Shown here in pieces: positions 25,745 to 36,752 of a stretch of DNA of 64,000 nt. Source of the stretch: Ectocarpus siliculosus (lineage: Eukaryota; Sar; Phaeophyceae; Ectocarpales; Ectocarpaceae); contig FN649726.1 in assembly GCA_000310025.1 (NCBI GenBank), positions 1,324,088-1,388,087 of the forward strand. Reading direction: 5' to 3'. Within the stretch, counting starts at the first letter, position 1, and every line of letters begins with the position of its first letter. The notes under the pieces were generated by a model. It did no database searches. It was not told where the DNA came from and saw only the letters and a program-made list of their open reading frames with translations. The translations under genes were made by a program, and so were the position numbers.

Positions 25745-27262
25745 CAAACCACTCGCGCATGACGGTGTAAGGGTGCTTACGTGCACTGTCGTTTATCATC
25801 CCGTTCTAAATCTTTTAGTCTATACAATTCGCCGCCGAATGACTCTCTCCTCCAGTTAGCCACGCCCGCAAACCCCGGCGTCTTGCAATTGATCATGAGC
25901 CGTCACCCGCCATCGCACACGCACAGACTGCATACCTTCCCCAAAGCTCCCTAGAGAAAGGGTGCACGTTCTCAAGGCGAACCTTGCCCTGCGTCGCCAT
26001 CCTCACGTGGGCGATCACCGTCCGGGTCTTGATCGGGTAGTTGCAGATCAGGTTGGCGATGGGGCTCAGCGCGCTCGGCAAGGAATCGCAGAAATTTCGG
26101 AACCCTTTCCCTTCGAAGAAGGCCACGCCCCACCCGTCGACGTGGCGACCCGTCCGCCCCCCGCGTTCCCGGAACCCACGAAACGAGAAGCAAAAGTCCG
26201 TCGGAGTGTTGGCCTGACATCGTGCGATGAACCCAAGAAAGATATCACACCATGGTGACAATCACGAAATCCATAGTAGTCTATGTCTCATAGATACGAT
26301 GTTGACGATGCAGCAGTATAGCATGGTCGGATTGAAGAAGCAAGGCCGGTATTTTCAAGAATTTTGGAAAAGGATAGCGCGGAGTTCCACACGAAATCAT
26401 TCATACTTCTGGTAGACCCATCCTCGGCCTGCGCCCCAAATAAGAATGTCAGGCTGAGCCTGAGAAGAGCGGGGGGTGGGGAGGGGATGGAAGGCTAAGG
26501 CTCCTCTCCAACACCGTTTTTTTTTTTTTCCGAACGGGAAATTGGATGATGGTTTTTCATCCTCAACCTAGACAAAGGTCTAGACAAGTCATCTAGGAAA
26601 ACAACGGTGTGGATGATGTGCCTGTGCCAGTATTCCTGCGGGCTTCGCGTCAATACCGTTGGTTGTAGCTCCCGTGCTGTGTACATGTAGGTCGCGCCGC
26701 GTTGCGCCAGGCAGCAGCACTCTTTCTACTGCTTTAGTCTCGTGGTGGACGGAGCACACGTATGTACGTTGTAGCCAGCAACAAACCGTCGCAGTTGTCG
26801 TCGGTAGAGAGTACCACACACGGCATGCCAGTGCAGCAGTTTAGTGATGGCAACACTTTAAATGCTGGAACGCGTGCAGGCCATCGCATACCACTCTACC
26901 CAGCAGCATGTGCAGACGGACGCGTGCTGTGTTCACTTCACGGTTTGATCACCCGCAAAATTGTGCTTGCTTCTTATAGTAGCCTATTCTATTTTCCGTG
27001 CCCATGCCGGACGCAGCACCTTCGATGCCATGTATCCACAGCTGCTGCACAAGCAAACGCCAAAAGGTGCAAAAACCGTGCCTCTCGGCACGCGTTGAAA
27101 TCATACATTGATGATGGCTCTCGGCACCTCTATAACAACTGCCGAAGGTGCGGCGTAACCATGGATGCGTTAGAATTGGCGTTTGGTGCGTGCGATAAGA
27201 GGCTTCACGGGGTGACCACAAACTCTAGTAGTCCGCACCTGCATACCCATGAGCTGACACAT
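21125..27262 (-). CDS. Class II glutamine amidotransferase (YafJ/Dug3-like), complete, 7 exons
   Basis: Ntn-type glutamine amidohydrolase domain protein. Exons on the minus strand: 27239-27262, 25936-26213, 25181-25347, 23262-23381, 22751-22887, 22209-22253, 21125-21259; together 906 nt, 301 residues. The first exon encodes only MCQLMGMQ, which places the expected nucleophile Cys2 directly after the initiator Met. Other family motifs are GWGVAFFEG (about residues 35-43), a VIAHVRMATQG stretch (about 74-84), FAHNG (105-109) and VAVIATAPLT near the C-terminus. All junction phases agree and the length fits stand-alone YafJ-type enzymes. Family members hydrolyse gamma-glutamyl amide bonds; yeast Dug3 acts in glutathione degradation. 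The substrate here cannot be told. Its introns contain a tRNA gene, microsatellites and an assembly gap. Confidence 0.93.
21641..21740. other. Assembly gap (100 N) with duplicated noisy flanks
   Basis: Exactly 100 undetermined bases lie in the last intron of the glutamine amidotransferase gene. The right flank (21741-21850) repeats the left flank (21540-21640) with errors and inflated homopolymers. This looks like a low-quality read end rather than new sequence. Confidence 0.9.
22385..22668. repeat. CAG/CAA-rich microsatellite tract
   Basis: Long runs of CAG, CAA and AAC triplets lie inside an intron of the glutamine amidotransferase gene. The glutamine- or leucine-rich readings in various frames are artefacts of the repeat. 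Confidence 0.85.
22702..22750. repeat. (CACT)n microsatellite containing a splice donor
   Basis: CACT/CACG tetranucleotides run directly up to the exon at 22751-22887. Read on the minus strand this is (GTGA)n, so the authentic donor GTGAGTGAGT is the first unit of the array. Confidence 0.8.
24132..24150. repeat. Short interstitial telomere-like CCCTAA repeat
   Basis: About three units of CCCTAA (AACCCTAACCCTAACCC) lie in an intron of the glutamine amidotransferase gene. Shorter similar tracts occur at about 32168, 33776 and 62022. Confidence 0.6.
24570..24720. other. AT-rich intronic tract
   Basis: About 150 bp composed mostly of TAATAA-like words, much lower in G+C than the surroundings. 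It lies just beyond the 3' end of the tRNA gene and inside a protein-gene intron. Confidence 0.6.
24804..24875 (-). tRNA. tRNA-Trp (CCA anticodon)
   Basis: The minus strand reads GGGGCCG ... CGGCCTC-A, a complete 7-bp acceptor stem with one G-T pair. The D arm begins GGCGCAATGGTA. The anticodon loop is TTCCAGT (anticodon CCA). The T arm is GGGAG-TTCGATT-CTCCC. A T-rich run follows the 3' end and fits a polymerase III terminator. There are mismatches at the closing anticodon-stem pair (A-C) and in the D stem, so a degenerate copy cannot be excluded. It lies within the intron between the exons at 25181-25347 and 23262-23381 of the glutamine amidotransferase gene, on the same strand. No intron is seen in the tRNA. 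Confidence 0.85.
25707..25742. repeat. (AC)18 microsatellite
   Basis: An uninterrupted AC dinucleotide run in an intron of the glutamine amidotransferase gene. Confidence 0.95.
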
Positions 27263-27465
27263 GGCGAAGCAGCCAAGAGGAGAAGAGAGTGCGGAAAGCT
27301 GAGCCGGAGAAGCGTGTGGGGATGCATTTTCGGCAGCACCAGAAAATGCGAAGATGATTGCAACTCAATCTACTACGGAGATGGCGGCGGAACCGAATGA
27401 TTGACATACAGCATGCATGTGTACCCGATGCGAACCGTAGGTTGCATTAGATGTCACACACCCTT

Positions 27466-27620
27466 GGGGCGATTTTCAAAGCTCGAATGCTCGCAGGACA
27501 AGCGGCAAAAGTGCCGATAATGGCGGCTTTGGAACTGCCTCATCGAGAGATTGCCGAAAAATGCCTCATTTGATCTCGGCATCCTCTTCGTGGAGTAATC
27601 GCGCTTTGGGAATCGCTCCG
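27466..27620. mobile_element. Terminal-inverted-repeat element, family B copy
   Basis: The left end is GCGATTTTCAAAGCTCGAA; the right end is TCGCGCTTTGGGAATCGC, its imperfect reverse complement. The interior resembles the copies at 1-126, 34615-34776 and 60929-61083, including an internal ...GAGATTGCCGAAAA block. It has no coding capacity. The gene-free interval 27263-28277 holds nothing else I can identify. Confidence 0.7.
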
Positions 27621-28277
27621 GGGGTGGATGTGGGTGTGGTATCTCATGCTACCCATGTACGGTATGATCGATGCGTTATACATGTGGAGTAGTCGATGTG
27701 TGATGTCCTTACAAATTGCATTCCGTCGCCCATCTCCTTCATCCTCCGGGTATCTGGGTGTATGTGACATACAACACCCAAAATATATCGTTTTCATTGG
27801 ATCGTATTTCCTGCAAAAGAGTCACTTTCGAAAACAACAGCGCGATTGGTTTGCCAGCAGAGATGATATGGGCTGACAACAGCCCGTGACATCGCATTAG
27901 CCCAACGACACACAGTAAACCTCCAAAGGTCAAGAGCTGAATGTTTTCACGTTGCCACGACGGGGCATTCACTTCAGCCCTGCGCTCGTCACCCCTTTCC
28001 CACCGCAAACGACGGATGGTATCGACGACGTGGACGGCCGCAAAAAGGGGGGGGGGAAAGAAAAAACACGACTACCTATCCCCCCACTTTGTTTTGGCAC
28101 ACCGAAGGGGCACCTCCACATGTCAAGAGGGAATACAGTTTGATGGTTTTTCCCGAACACACGCACACTGCTGTCAACAGCATTCTTCTCCCTCTCTTCA
28201 AAACCTGTCTCATCCATCCATGTCAGTCACCACATCCCCCGCAAGCACGTGCTCGTGGAGCCGACAAGAGTACTGCT

Positions 28278-28567
28278 TTGTAGCCCTACAGCGACCCCTC
28301 GCTAGGGTTAACACGAAATATTTCCAAAGGCGATCAATGCGACAGCCAACAAGTAGCTCTAGCGACCCCTCACTGCAACACCGAATAACTCTAAAGCTGA
28401 TAAATACGACACCAAACAAGTATGCATAGCCCTAACGATCCAAAACTACGCGTGGCTACACCGAATCTGAAGCTGATACCACAGCAAACAAGTAGCCCTA
28501 ACGGACCTCACTACAGTACACGCTGAAACACGAAAAAACTTTGAAGCTGATAGATGCGAAATAAATA
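28278..28567. repeat. Degenerate tandem repeat, unit ~70 bp, about four copies
   Basis: Successive units start GTAGCYCTA..., pass through an ACACCGAA/AAGCTGATA segment and end ...CAAACAA. Boundaries lie near 28278, 28352, 28421 and 28492. The units differ by many substitutions and small indels. The block ends about 100 bp past the stop codon of the DBF4-like gene. Confidence 0.6.
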
Positions 28568-28666
28568 TCGTTCCGAATGCTGACAATGACCTGTACAACA
28601 TACATGCGTAGAAGTAACAAAACAAGTTTCGAATTTCATCCTCTGGCGACCAAAAAGTGCGTCGGC

Positions 28667-31600
28667 CTACGAAAATTCGGTCAAAAAAGACCCCGGTGAA
28701 GACAAGCACTTCCGGCGCGTTGGTCTTGGCAACTCCGAGCGTGTGCACGGGCGGGTCGCATTCGCCCTCGCTCGCTTACTTGTGGGTGGTTCTATATTGC
28801 TGCTTGCGCCCACCGCGGCGCGTTTCGTACGCGCTGTGCTCGCGGCGTTGGAGCTACCGGTCTGGTTCTCCGCAAACTTCGAGCCTAGCCTGCGCGAAAT
28901 GCTTCGAGTCCTTTCGCTCGACGCCGGCGAGCTGTGCTGGCCCGCTGCGGCAGTTTCTAGCCCCATCCTGCTAGCGGTGCTCGAGGCTTGTGCTTGGCGA
29001 GCGCTGCAACGGTTTCTTCCACTGCTGCTGGTTCCACCGCTGTTCGTCTCCACGCTGGGTGGTGTCCGGCCGCTCGAGGGGGCGATGTTCGAGGGGGCGA
29101 TGTTTTCGACCTCCTCGCCGTAGCCGTGTCCGTTGTCAGGCAGAAGCCTTGCTCTCTTGGGCAGCCGCTCCCTTCCATGGGCATCCTCAGCAGGAGACGG
29201 CGGCGGCGGCGGCGGCGGCGGCGCGCGACGTTGTCGTGCCGAGGTCCCAGCCGACCCCCCGCAGCCATCGCGTGCCTCCGCGTTCGACCCTGTCTCTACC
29301 GCCACCCCCGAACGGGCAGCACCACACTGTTGTTGTCCTTCCTCGTTCTCGCGCGATGGACCCGTGGTGCGGCCCGTCGAAGGCGAGCCGCCGCCGCCGC
29401 CACCGCCGACGTCTTCCCTCGGGCTCTTCTCCTTCGACACTCGCTGGCTTTGTGCCGCCGTTCTTCCCCCCGAGGAGGGCGGCGAGGCTTTGGCGACCTT
29501 TCTGCAAGAACGACCGCCGCTGGTGGTCGCCAGGCTTCTGGCGGCGCGGTCGCCTGGACACGGGCCGGCCGCTCCTCGGACCGACGCGACCCAGCCCGCG
29601 CTGGCTTCGAGCAGCGCCAGCGCGCGCTTCTGCCTCTTCTCCTTCTTCCGCTCGTCGATCTGCTCTTGCTCGCTCGTCGTCGCGGATGGGGGAGAGGGCG
29701 CGGTCCCGATCTCGCGCGGTGGAGCAGGACGGGTCAACCGCTGTTGTTGCGGATCGGTGTCCGGCTTGTCGTCGCCGCGTTTCGGCGGGGAGCGCGAACT
29801 ACCGGGGGCTTCAGGCACCCCGCCCGTCCCCCCGCGTCTCACCCGCAGGTCCATTCTCCGTGCCGCATCGGGCGACGAAGATGAGGCGCCGCCCACCACG
29901 GAGCTTGAATTTTCTCCCCGGGAGCCGCGGGTGCCGCGCCGTCGCCCGGTGCGCGGTGTGGACGACGTCGACGTGGGCGAAGATGACGCCGACAACGGGG
30001 GCAACTCGTCCGGCCCTTGAACATCATGCTCCGGCGATTCGGCCGGGCATACCGAGCTCTTGCTGCTGCTGTCCTGCTTGCTGCGGCAGTCCGCTAGGGA
30101 GGACGGGACGCTCGCGACAGACGTTGCCGGCGTGTCGGCGACAGGGGAGCCTGGTCTTCGATGGTCCTTCCGGCTGTCTCCGTTCGGCGGACAAGTCCCA
30201 CGCATGAATCTCGGTGGCGCTTGTCGACACTCTCCTGGTGCTCCTGGTTCGCTGCTGCAAAGAGCCACCCCGCTCGGCTGTTCCAGCTTCGGCCGGAGGC
30301 GTGGCGAGCCCCGCGAGGCCCTCGCGCAGCCGCCGCCGCCGCCGCCGCCGCCGCCACCTCCGGTCGCTTCTCGCAGCCCGGAGGGAGAGATCGCTCCTCC
30401 TTCCAAGACCGAGTCTTCCTTCTTCGCCGTGGGTGCCTCCCGCTCGCCTTCGCGGCTTGACGAGACAGCGCTGCCCTGTCGGCGGCCTGACGGGGGGCTA
30501 CCTGTACCCAGGGCGATAGGATTTTGGTCGTTGTGTTCCCCGCATCCCTGCGGCGCCTCGCTTCCCGCCACCGGCGGAAGGAGGGGCTCCTCACCACCCC
30601 CCTCTTCGTGGCCTTCCTTCGTAGCCGGTCCCGGCAACGCCGGCGACACGGCGGTACTGTCGCGGCCGGCGACCTCCGCTTTGGGTGTCGGGTACGCTGC
30701 CGTTCGGCCCGGAGCTGTATCGCTGACGACGCTCGAGTCGCCCTCCGCACCCGTCCAGCTCTCAAACGCGAGCAGCGCCGCAAAGTTAGGGTCCGCCTCG
30801 ACGGCAGCCGTGTGCCGATCACTAGCGCAGTGCTGCGGGCAAGACATGACATGACGGGGATACAGCATAAGGATTTGTCGTTAGAAGAGAATGTGTAAAG
30901 AACACGGGCATTGAATCGCAACATCACTAACAGCAAGTCCGTTCAAGTACGGAGAAGCCAGTGCAGCATCGTACAGGCAGGCCTGACGTGCGACGACGTG
31001 TTTCGTTTGGAGTGTGGAGAGGGAAGGCGTGCCTAGGGTCAAGGGCATAGACTGAAACGAGGATACAATGCGGTAAAGCAGCAGAGCAATCACACCGTGA
31101 ATCCCCTGGAATTTGCGAGGCGAGAAACGTGGCCTACCAAATCGTACGTGCGCCACCCTCTGCCATCGAAAGACGAAATACCCACATCATTTTGTCTGCA
31201 CCCAACATGCATCAAGTTGCCAAAAACGCCTCAGAGTAAAGAGAGGTAACCCCGAAGCCGGTGACTTTGGAAAAAGCAGACGCCCAATAGATCGGGCAAA
31301 CAACGACAAAGCTATGTAGCTCTTGCAAGACACGTGTCTACTATGCTCCTGCAGCACGCCGCGCCATTGCTCACAAGCCTAAACCCTCGATGCCGACACC
31401 ACCCATCGAAGACCACCCGCTCTCCGCCCAAAGGAAGGGGAAAGCCGGGATCCTCAACGTTGCAGATGCACTCAAGACTCTTTTGTGTCTGCAATCCCCA
31501 CCCCGTCCACTAACCTCCGACATGGTTCCGATGTACTGGATCTCGCAGCACTCGCACCAGCCTCCCCGGCGGGGCTTCTGCGAGCCGGCCGGCGGCATTC

Positions 31601-33214
31601 TCGCCGCAACTTTTGCCCCGACGCACTGAGCGTCCTTTTTCTTCACCTTGAGCACCTCGCGGTCCCACTGTTTTTATCACCCAAGCGCAGAGAGGAAGGG
31701 GGGGGAAACCACAGAGATCGGGTTCTGGGCTTGCTGGCATGGGGGATGCGTCCGCACGGTGCCACGGGAATCGAGGCATTATCGGAAACGAGCGAAACAC
31801 TCAAAGGTAAGAGCGCCAGGCGAACGGTACCTTTGTACGGCAGTACCTTCCTCCAGAAGAACAATAACACTGTTGCTACTGTTGCTGCCAAGTTGTGCTG
31901 CGTCGTGCTTCCGCTTGCCTACGGCCACTCGAAGACTGCCTGGACTCCTACCACTGAGAGCACCACAGCTGCACGATCATGTATGTCTACATCTTCTGCG
32001 AACTTGCCTGCTCTCGAGGGGTGAACGGGCAGATTCCCGGCGGGGCGTCCGTGAGAAGAAAACACTTGCGCAAAAGCTCCGGGGGGAACGCCTGCATTCA
32101 CAGGGGGAGGAGGAAAAACGACGGGGAGGAGGCGAGGAGGGCAATCAGGAGACAGCATCATACCAATAGGGTTAGGGTCATCCATCCCAGGCATGCGCCC
32201 ACGCCGCGCAAGACCCAAAACCGCCCCGGGGTGTCGCTGTCCCGATGCTCACCTGCACCCGATCAGGCTCCAGTCCATCCAAGTCCTTGATCACGACCCG
32301 CGGGTGCTCCCGCGACTTGAACCTGCTCGCGCCCGCCGCCCGCTGCTGCCCACCACCCCTGCGGGAGATCAACGGGCGATCGGCTGCCTTCTTCCCCTCG
32401 CCCGCCACCGCCGCCCCTGCCGCCACCGTCACCCTCCCTCCTTCTCCTTTGCCGGCCCCCCGTTTGGACTCCTGCCGCCCGAGCCAGAGCCGGAAGGTCT
32501 GCCCGGTAACGACGGCCGCGCGGAGCTGTCGCGCTTGGTCCACGATGGACGTGTGCGCTTGTTGCCCCGGCCGTGCGCTGGACTCGGTTTGAGCCTGAGT
32601 GACCTGGGTTTTGGTACGTACGCGACACGGCGCCCCGGGGCCAACGATTCTTTGTCACGTGTGTGGTACGTGATTGGTCGAATCTTTCGGAACGACAAAC
32701 AACGCAGCTTGCGCTCCAAGTATTTGTCCGCTTCGTCTTAATGGGAGACCTATGCTCTTTCCTGCCAAAGCGTTCGCGGTTTTTTCAAGTAGTGGATAAA
32801 TCGGCTGCACAGGCCGCATTCCAAGGTGTGCGCTGCATGGTTGGTGCCATGCGTCATAAATGTCAACAACAACTCGTCGCAAAGGCCTAAAAAAAGCTGG
32901 ACACGCCGTACTGCACTTGTTCCAGACCGCGCAAGGGTGGCTTGCCCCGGCCTGATTTCTGCTACTGCGATATCTCTTACCATTCGGTGGATTCGGCTTA
33001 GACGCTGGCCGCGCGACTGACCCACCCCGCCCGCCGCCCCCGGTGTCGCTGCACCTTCACTCGCTCCCCCGTCCCCCGCCGAGGGGGTTGTTGATGCCGC
33101 AACGCATATCGTCACCCCCTCGCCCAAGAAGCCTCTCGTCTTGAAGCCCAGTCGCTGGGCTCTTGACGACAGGCTGTCACACCCTTCAACGCGAGGATCT
33201 ACGTAGAACGTGTC
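28667..33214 (-). CDS. DBF4-like regulatory subunit of CDC7 kinase, 5' end not found
   Basis: Probable activator of the CDC7 (DDK) replication kinase. Minus-strand exons: 33026-33214, 32253-32594, 31515-31655, 28667-30832 (stop at 28667). They give 945 residues and all junctions are phase 0. Counting from the first recovered residue, 1-40 resemble motif N (BRCT-like), with DTFYVDPRVEG and a GFLGEGVTICVAA stretch. A VVIKDLDG segment near the end of the second exon is compatible with motif M. Motif C, the DBF zinc finger, is split across two exons with C211, C214, H225 and H231 as zinc ligands, followed by DPNFAALLAFESW. The rest, about 700 residues, is one long exon rich in Ser, Pro, Gly, Arg and Glu with basic patches, apparently disordered. 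An initiating exon ending in phase 0 should lie above 33216. The identity rests mainly on motif C. Confidence 0.82.
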
Positions 33215-36200
33215 CTAGCACGCACGATTACAACGAGCGGAAGTGTGTGCACGAGGTTTGCATTACGGGCTGTAGCAAGGGGGTCGGGCCTTACGGTAAG
33301 CATCTACGGAGGATGAGTACGACAAGGCCCACGAGACGCTCGGTGGCAAGAAGGACAGTTTCATCGAAGATCGAAGATCGGATATTCTTCATGTTTGGGG
33401 TATACAATGTACACTGTACCACGTCTCCATTGATTTGTGTGGTGCTTAGAGAATGCTGTGCCTCCTCGATGTCTGGGCGTAGATATCTTAGCGAGCCTTT
33501 GAACGGGTTGACCGGTGACGAAGGACTTGAAACCAACGATGAAAACACTGACGGATGGCATGAGAATTTCACGTGGAAGGCAATTCTCCCGAAAACAGGA
33601 CAGTCGATGAGCTGGGTTTCAACAGAGAACTAGCGGCCCCGACTTTAGCAATTGCGAGAGTGATCGTAAAACCCCAAGACCGATTTCCGTAGCTCTACTT
33701 TCCACAAACAAGAGGGCTAAAAAAAAACGGCCCGTGCGCGTAAGGAACGCTCGGCGAGATACTTTTTCTAAAGCAACCCTAACCCGATCCTAACCCGTTT
33801 CGGCAGTGGTGACCTCTCCGGTGCGGAGCAATCGAGCTATGGGAGTCGGTCTAGGGGGGTTGCGATCACTTCGCGTAGGTACGGACGGTGGTACGCATGA
33901 GCTCTATGTGCAGTCGAGATGTATATAAGGGGCCTCGGCAGACGAGCCTCCCTGTGTGGCCGCGGTCCTGCCTTACAACGGTGTGAAGGAGATTGGCAGG
34001 CAGTTGGTGGTACAGGGTACAGAGAGAAGAGACTTGATGATGGATTCAAAACCAAACATAAAAAAAACACCTGTATGCACAAGTGTTGCGAAGTAGAAGC
34101 ACAATCACCAAGGCAGCTCTCTCGCACAAGGTGTACTTCGGGATGGCGTTTGGACGAAATTGGGGCTGCCAACAGCTGTGAGGGAAGAGGGCAGAGTTTT
34201 GCGTTTGGGTATTGTCCCATAATTCAACTATTTTGGGCCTCAGTCCACACCATTCGGTACATGTTTGGCGCACCAGCCGTGGCTACACAGCAGGAATTTC
34301 TTCCTTCTTTCACCTTTCCCACGGGTGCTGTCAAAATTTTAATTGTGCGCGACAAGTGTGCGAGCAAAGTACTTTCGGAAAAAGTTCGCAAACACTACAT
34401 AGAAGCAGGTCTATGACCAACAGAATTGGTGTGCTCTGTAGTATGATAGACAAGTATATGTTTACAAGACCGCAGCTGAGTGCAGACAACTTGCACCAGT
34501 GATATACTCGTAGGTGAAAGGAGCCCCAAGCAGCAGGCAGACGACAGCAGTAAACCGGGTGCGCGAACTTCGGCAATGCAAACACATTGCCGTTGGTTGC
34601 TGTGCATGCTATATGGACCGATTTTTGAAGCTCGATTACTCCACGACGAAGAGGGATGCCAAAATCAAACGATGTCTTTTCGGGATGCTCTCGACGAGAC
34701 GGTTCCAAAACCGCAATTTTCGACGACGCCACTGCTGTTATTGCTGCAGGCTTTGTCGGGTTTCCAAAATCGGTCCAGGGGTTTTGTGGAATTTGATGCA
34801 ACTATATCGACCGGCAGTCTTGTCTACCACCAGTCGGCTCCAAGAATATCTGCTTGCCGTTGTAGCTTGAGAACGTGTGGAAATTCTTGACGGTGCCCGC
34901 TGGCTGACGAAAATGGCTTACGGCACGGACCGTGCATTGAGACCAACGTCCAAGATGCAACCTTCGTTGCCTGTGGCAAGTTTGAGGCTGTGCACGGAGT
35001 TTTCGCCGCCAAAAATACAAGCCGCCAAAAACGCGCGAGTTTCCATTCACTGACCTGCGTGGACAACCCTATAGCTTCCATCGAAACTTCCTTTCCCTCC
35101 GTTCCAACGTAGAGGGGATACCGCCTTGCTAAGCGCACAGCGAAGAGGTGTGCTGCCTCTCTGTGAGCTGCTGATGTACAATGTACACCCACATTTGGTC
35201 CTTGTTTCGAGATTTTGAAAAGTGGACATGGATGGCGTTCTTGGTTTGGTACATGTACAGTAGTGAACCGCAACAAGTTGGACCGCGCAAACCTGGATCT
35301 GCTGAGCTGTTCTCGTCGCTCCTCGCAAACCGCTCGCCTTTGCATACTTTGTACTTGTAGTCCGCGGTCACCCTCGGCTCTCGCAGTCTCTCTACAACTC
35401 CACAACCCACACCACACACTTGCACTGCGGTGGTGGGAAGCGATTGTTTCGTTCAAGTGCACTCAACAAGACGAGGCAACGGGCTGCCGCACCCTGCCCT
35501 CACTCGCGGTCAATATCGAAGACAACGAAGACAGGCAGGGGGCGGTGGGACAATGACGTGCCATCTGTGTGATCTTGTCATCCCGACTGATGGTGCAATT
35601 GGAATGGCGTAGACTATTCGCCAGAAGAGATGGGACGAATGAAAAAAACAGACCCACAAACTGGAAGGACTTCTTCAAGGCGCCCCCGAAAACTATGTTG
35701 ACGCGTAGGAAGGCGCATGGTATCTGCGATCTTTCGTTGATGATGCGTTCGATTGTTCCTTCGAAAAAAAAAGTGGTCGCACCAACGCAGAATCTGAGCG
35801 TCCCTCTCACTTCAGGTGGGCATAAGTTTCACCCTCGAACCCATGGAACGTGGATGAAAGGTTGAGGCGTCGATATCTCTAGCTCGGCACCTTCGGGTTA
35901 AAATATCGCCGTCGAACAGGGCGCTAAAAATCTACGCGAAGCGGGACAATGGTGCAGAGGTTGACCGCCACCACCCACCCATGTGACACCTCCTGCAATG
36001 TGCCCGCACCCTGTCTTTAGGTGGACAAGTACTTGCTGCCGCTGACCCTGCCAAAAATAAATAAATCAAATCGATTCGTCTACCCATGGCGACATCACGA
36101 AGTAGGCAACACCATGACTCTGTCGCCGATAGAACCAAATCCCTGACAACCTGATGACGGTTTGGACAGCCTGTTTATCGCGGATCGTCCAACTCCAACC

Positions 36201-36752
36201 GGCCAACATACCAAAAATGACATGGACGCCTCCGGTTGATATCTAAAGTGAAAAAATACAGACCAACTCATCGGATAGGTCTGTACAAACAATACCCGTG
36301 ACCCCTCCCGGCATAAAAATTGTGTGGTGCGCTACAGTCACAAACAATATCTCCGGCAGCATGGCCGTGTCCACCTGCCGAGAACATCAGTACAGAAAGG
36401 CGACATCCACGTTGCAGCAGCTCGATCGTGCGAGGAAAGAAAATGCACCCAACTTCCGAGCTTGAAAATCGGAAGGAACATTTGCCACGCACGTGGGCAC
36501 ACTTCACAGACACGCCGCTCGTGCTATGGTAACCTGTCTGGACGGACGGGCAGATAAGGCCCGTCCGCTGTACTTACCTATCTCCATCGGATACACCATT
36601 CAGTATCCATTCTAGATTCAGGCCCACCCTATGGCTAGCCCTCTCGACAAAGGCCCGCTTTCCCCACCCCGATGACGCCCCACGCCATTCTAAACCCCCC
36701 CACAAAAAAACACCCTTTCCCTCAAAGGGTCCATTAACATCGGGAATCACAA
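33215..36752. other. Gene-poor interval upstream of the DBF4-like gene
   Basis: The missing first exon or exons of the DBF4-like gene should be here on the minus strand, but I could not identify them. At 33310-33367 the plus strand can read a charged stretch beginning EDEYDKAHETLGGKKD, without clear splice sites or a recognised family. A family B element sits at 34615-34776. Nothing else is supported. Confidence 0.4.
34615..34776. mobile_element. Terminal-inverted-repeat element, family B, best-preserved ends
   Basis: 162 bp bounded by a perfect 11-bp inverted repeat, GGACCGATTTT / AAAATCGGTCC. The interior matches other family B copies in reverse orientation, with GGGATGCCAAAATCAAA and GCTCTCGACGAGACGG. 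No clear target-site duplication is visible. Confidence 0.75.

Noticed and set aside
26880-26925. Candidate first exon of the amidotransferase beginning MLLG
   Set aside because: The exon at 27239-27262 gives the expected MC start, a proper donor and exact phase.
28988-30854. Several long plus-strand open frames of 124-405 residues
   Set aside because: They are shadows of the GC-rich last exon of the DBF4-like gene, are Arg/Pro/Ser-rich and show no domain.
34824-35462. 212-residue minus-strand open frame as a possible 5' part of the DBF4-like gene
   Set aside because: I could find no motif and no donor in the required phase linking it to the exon at 33214.
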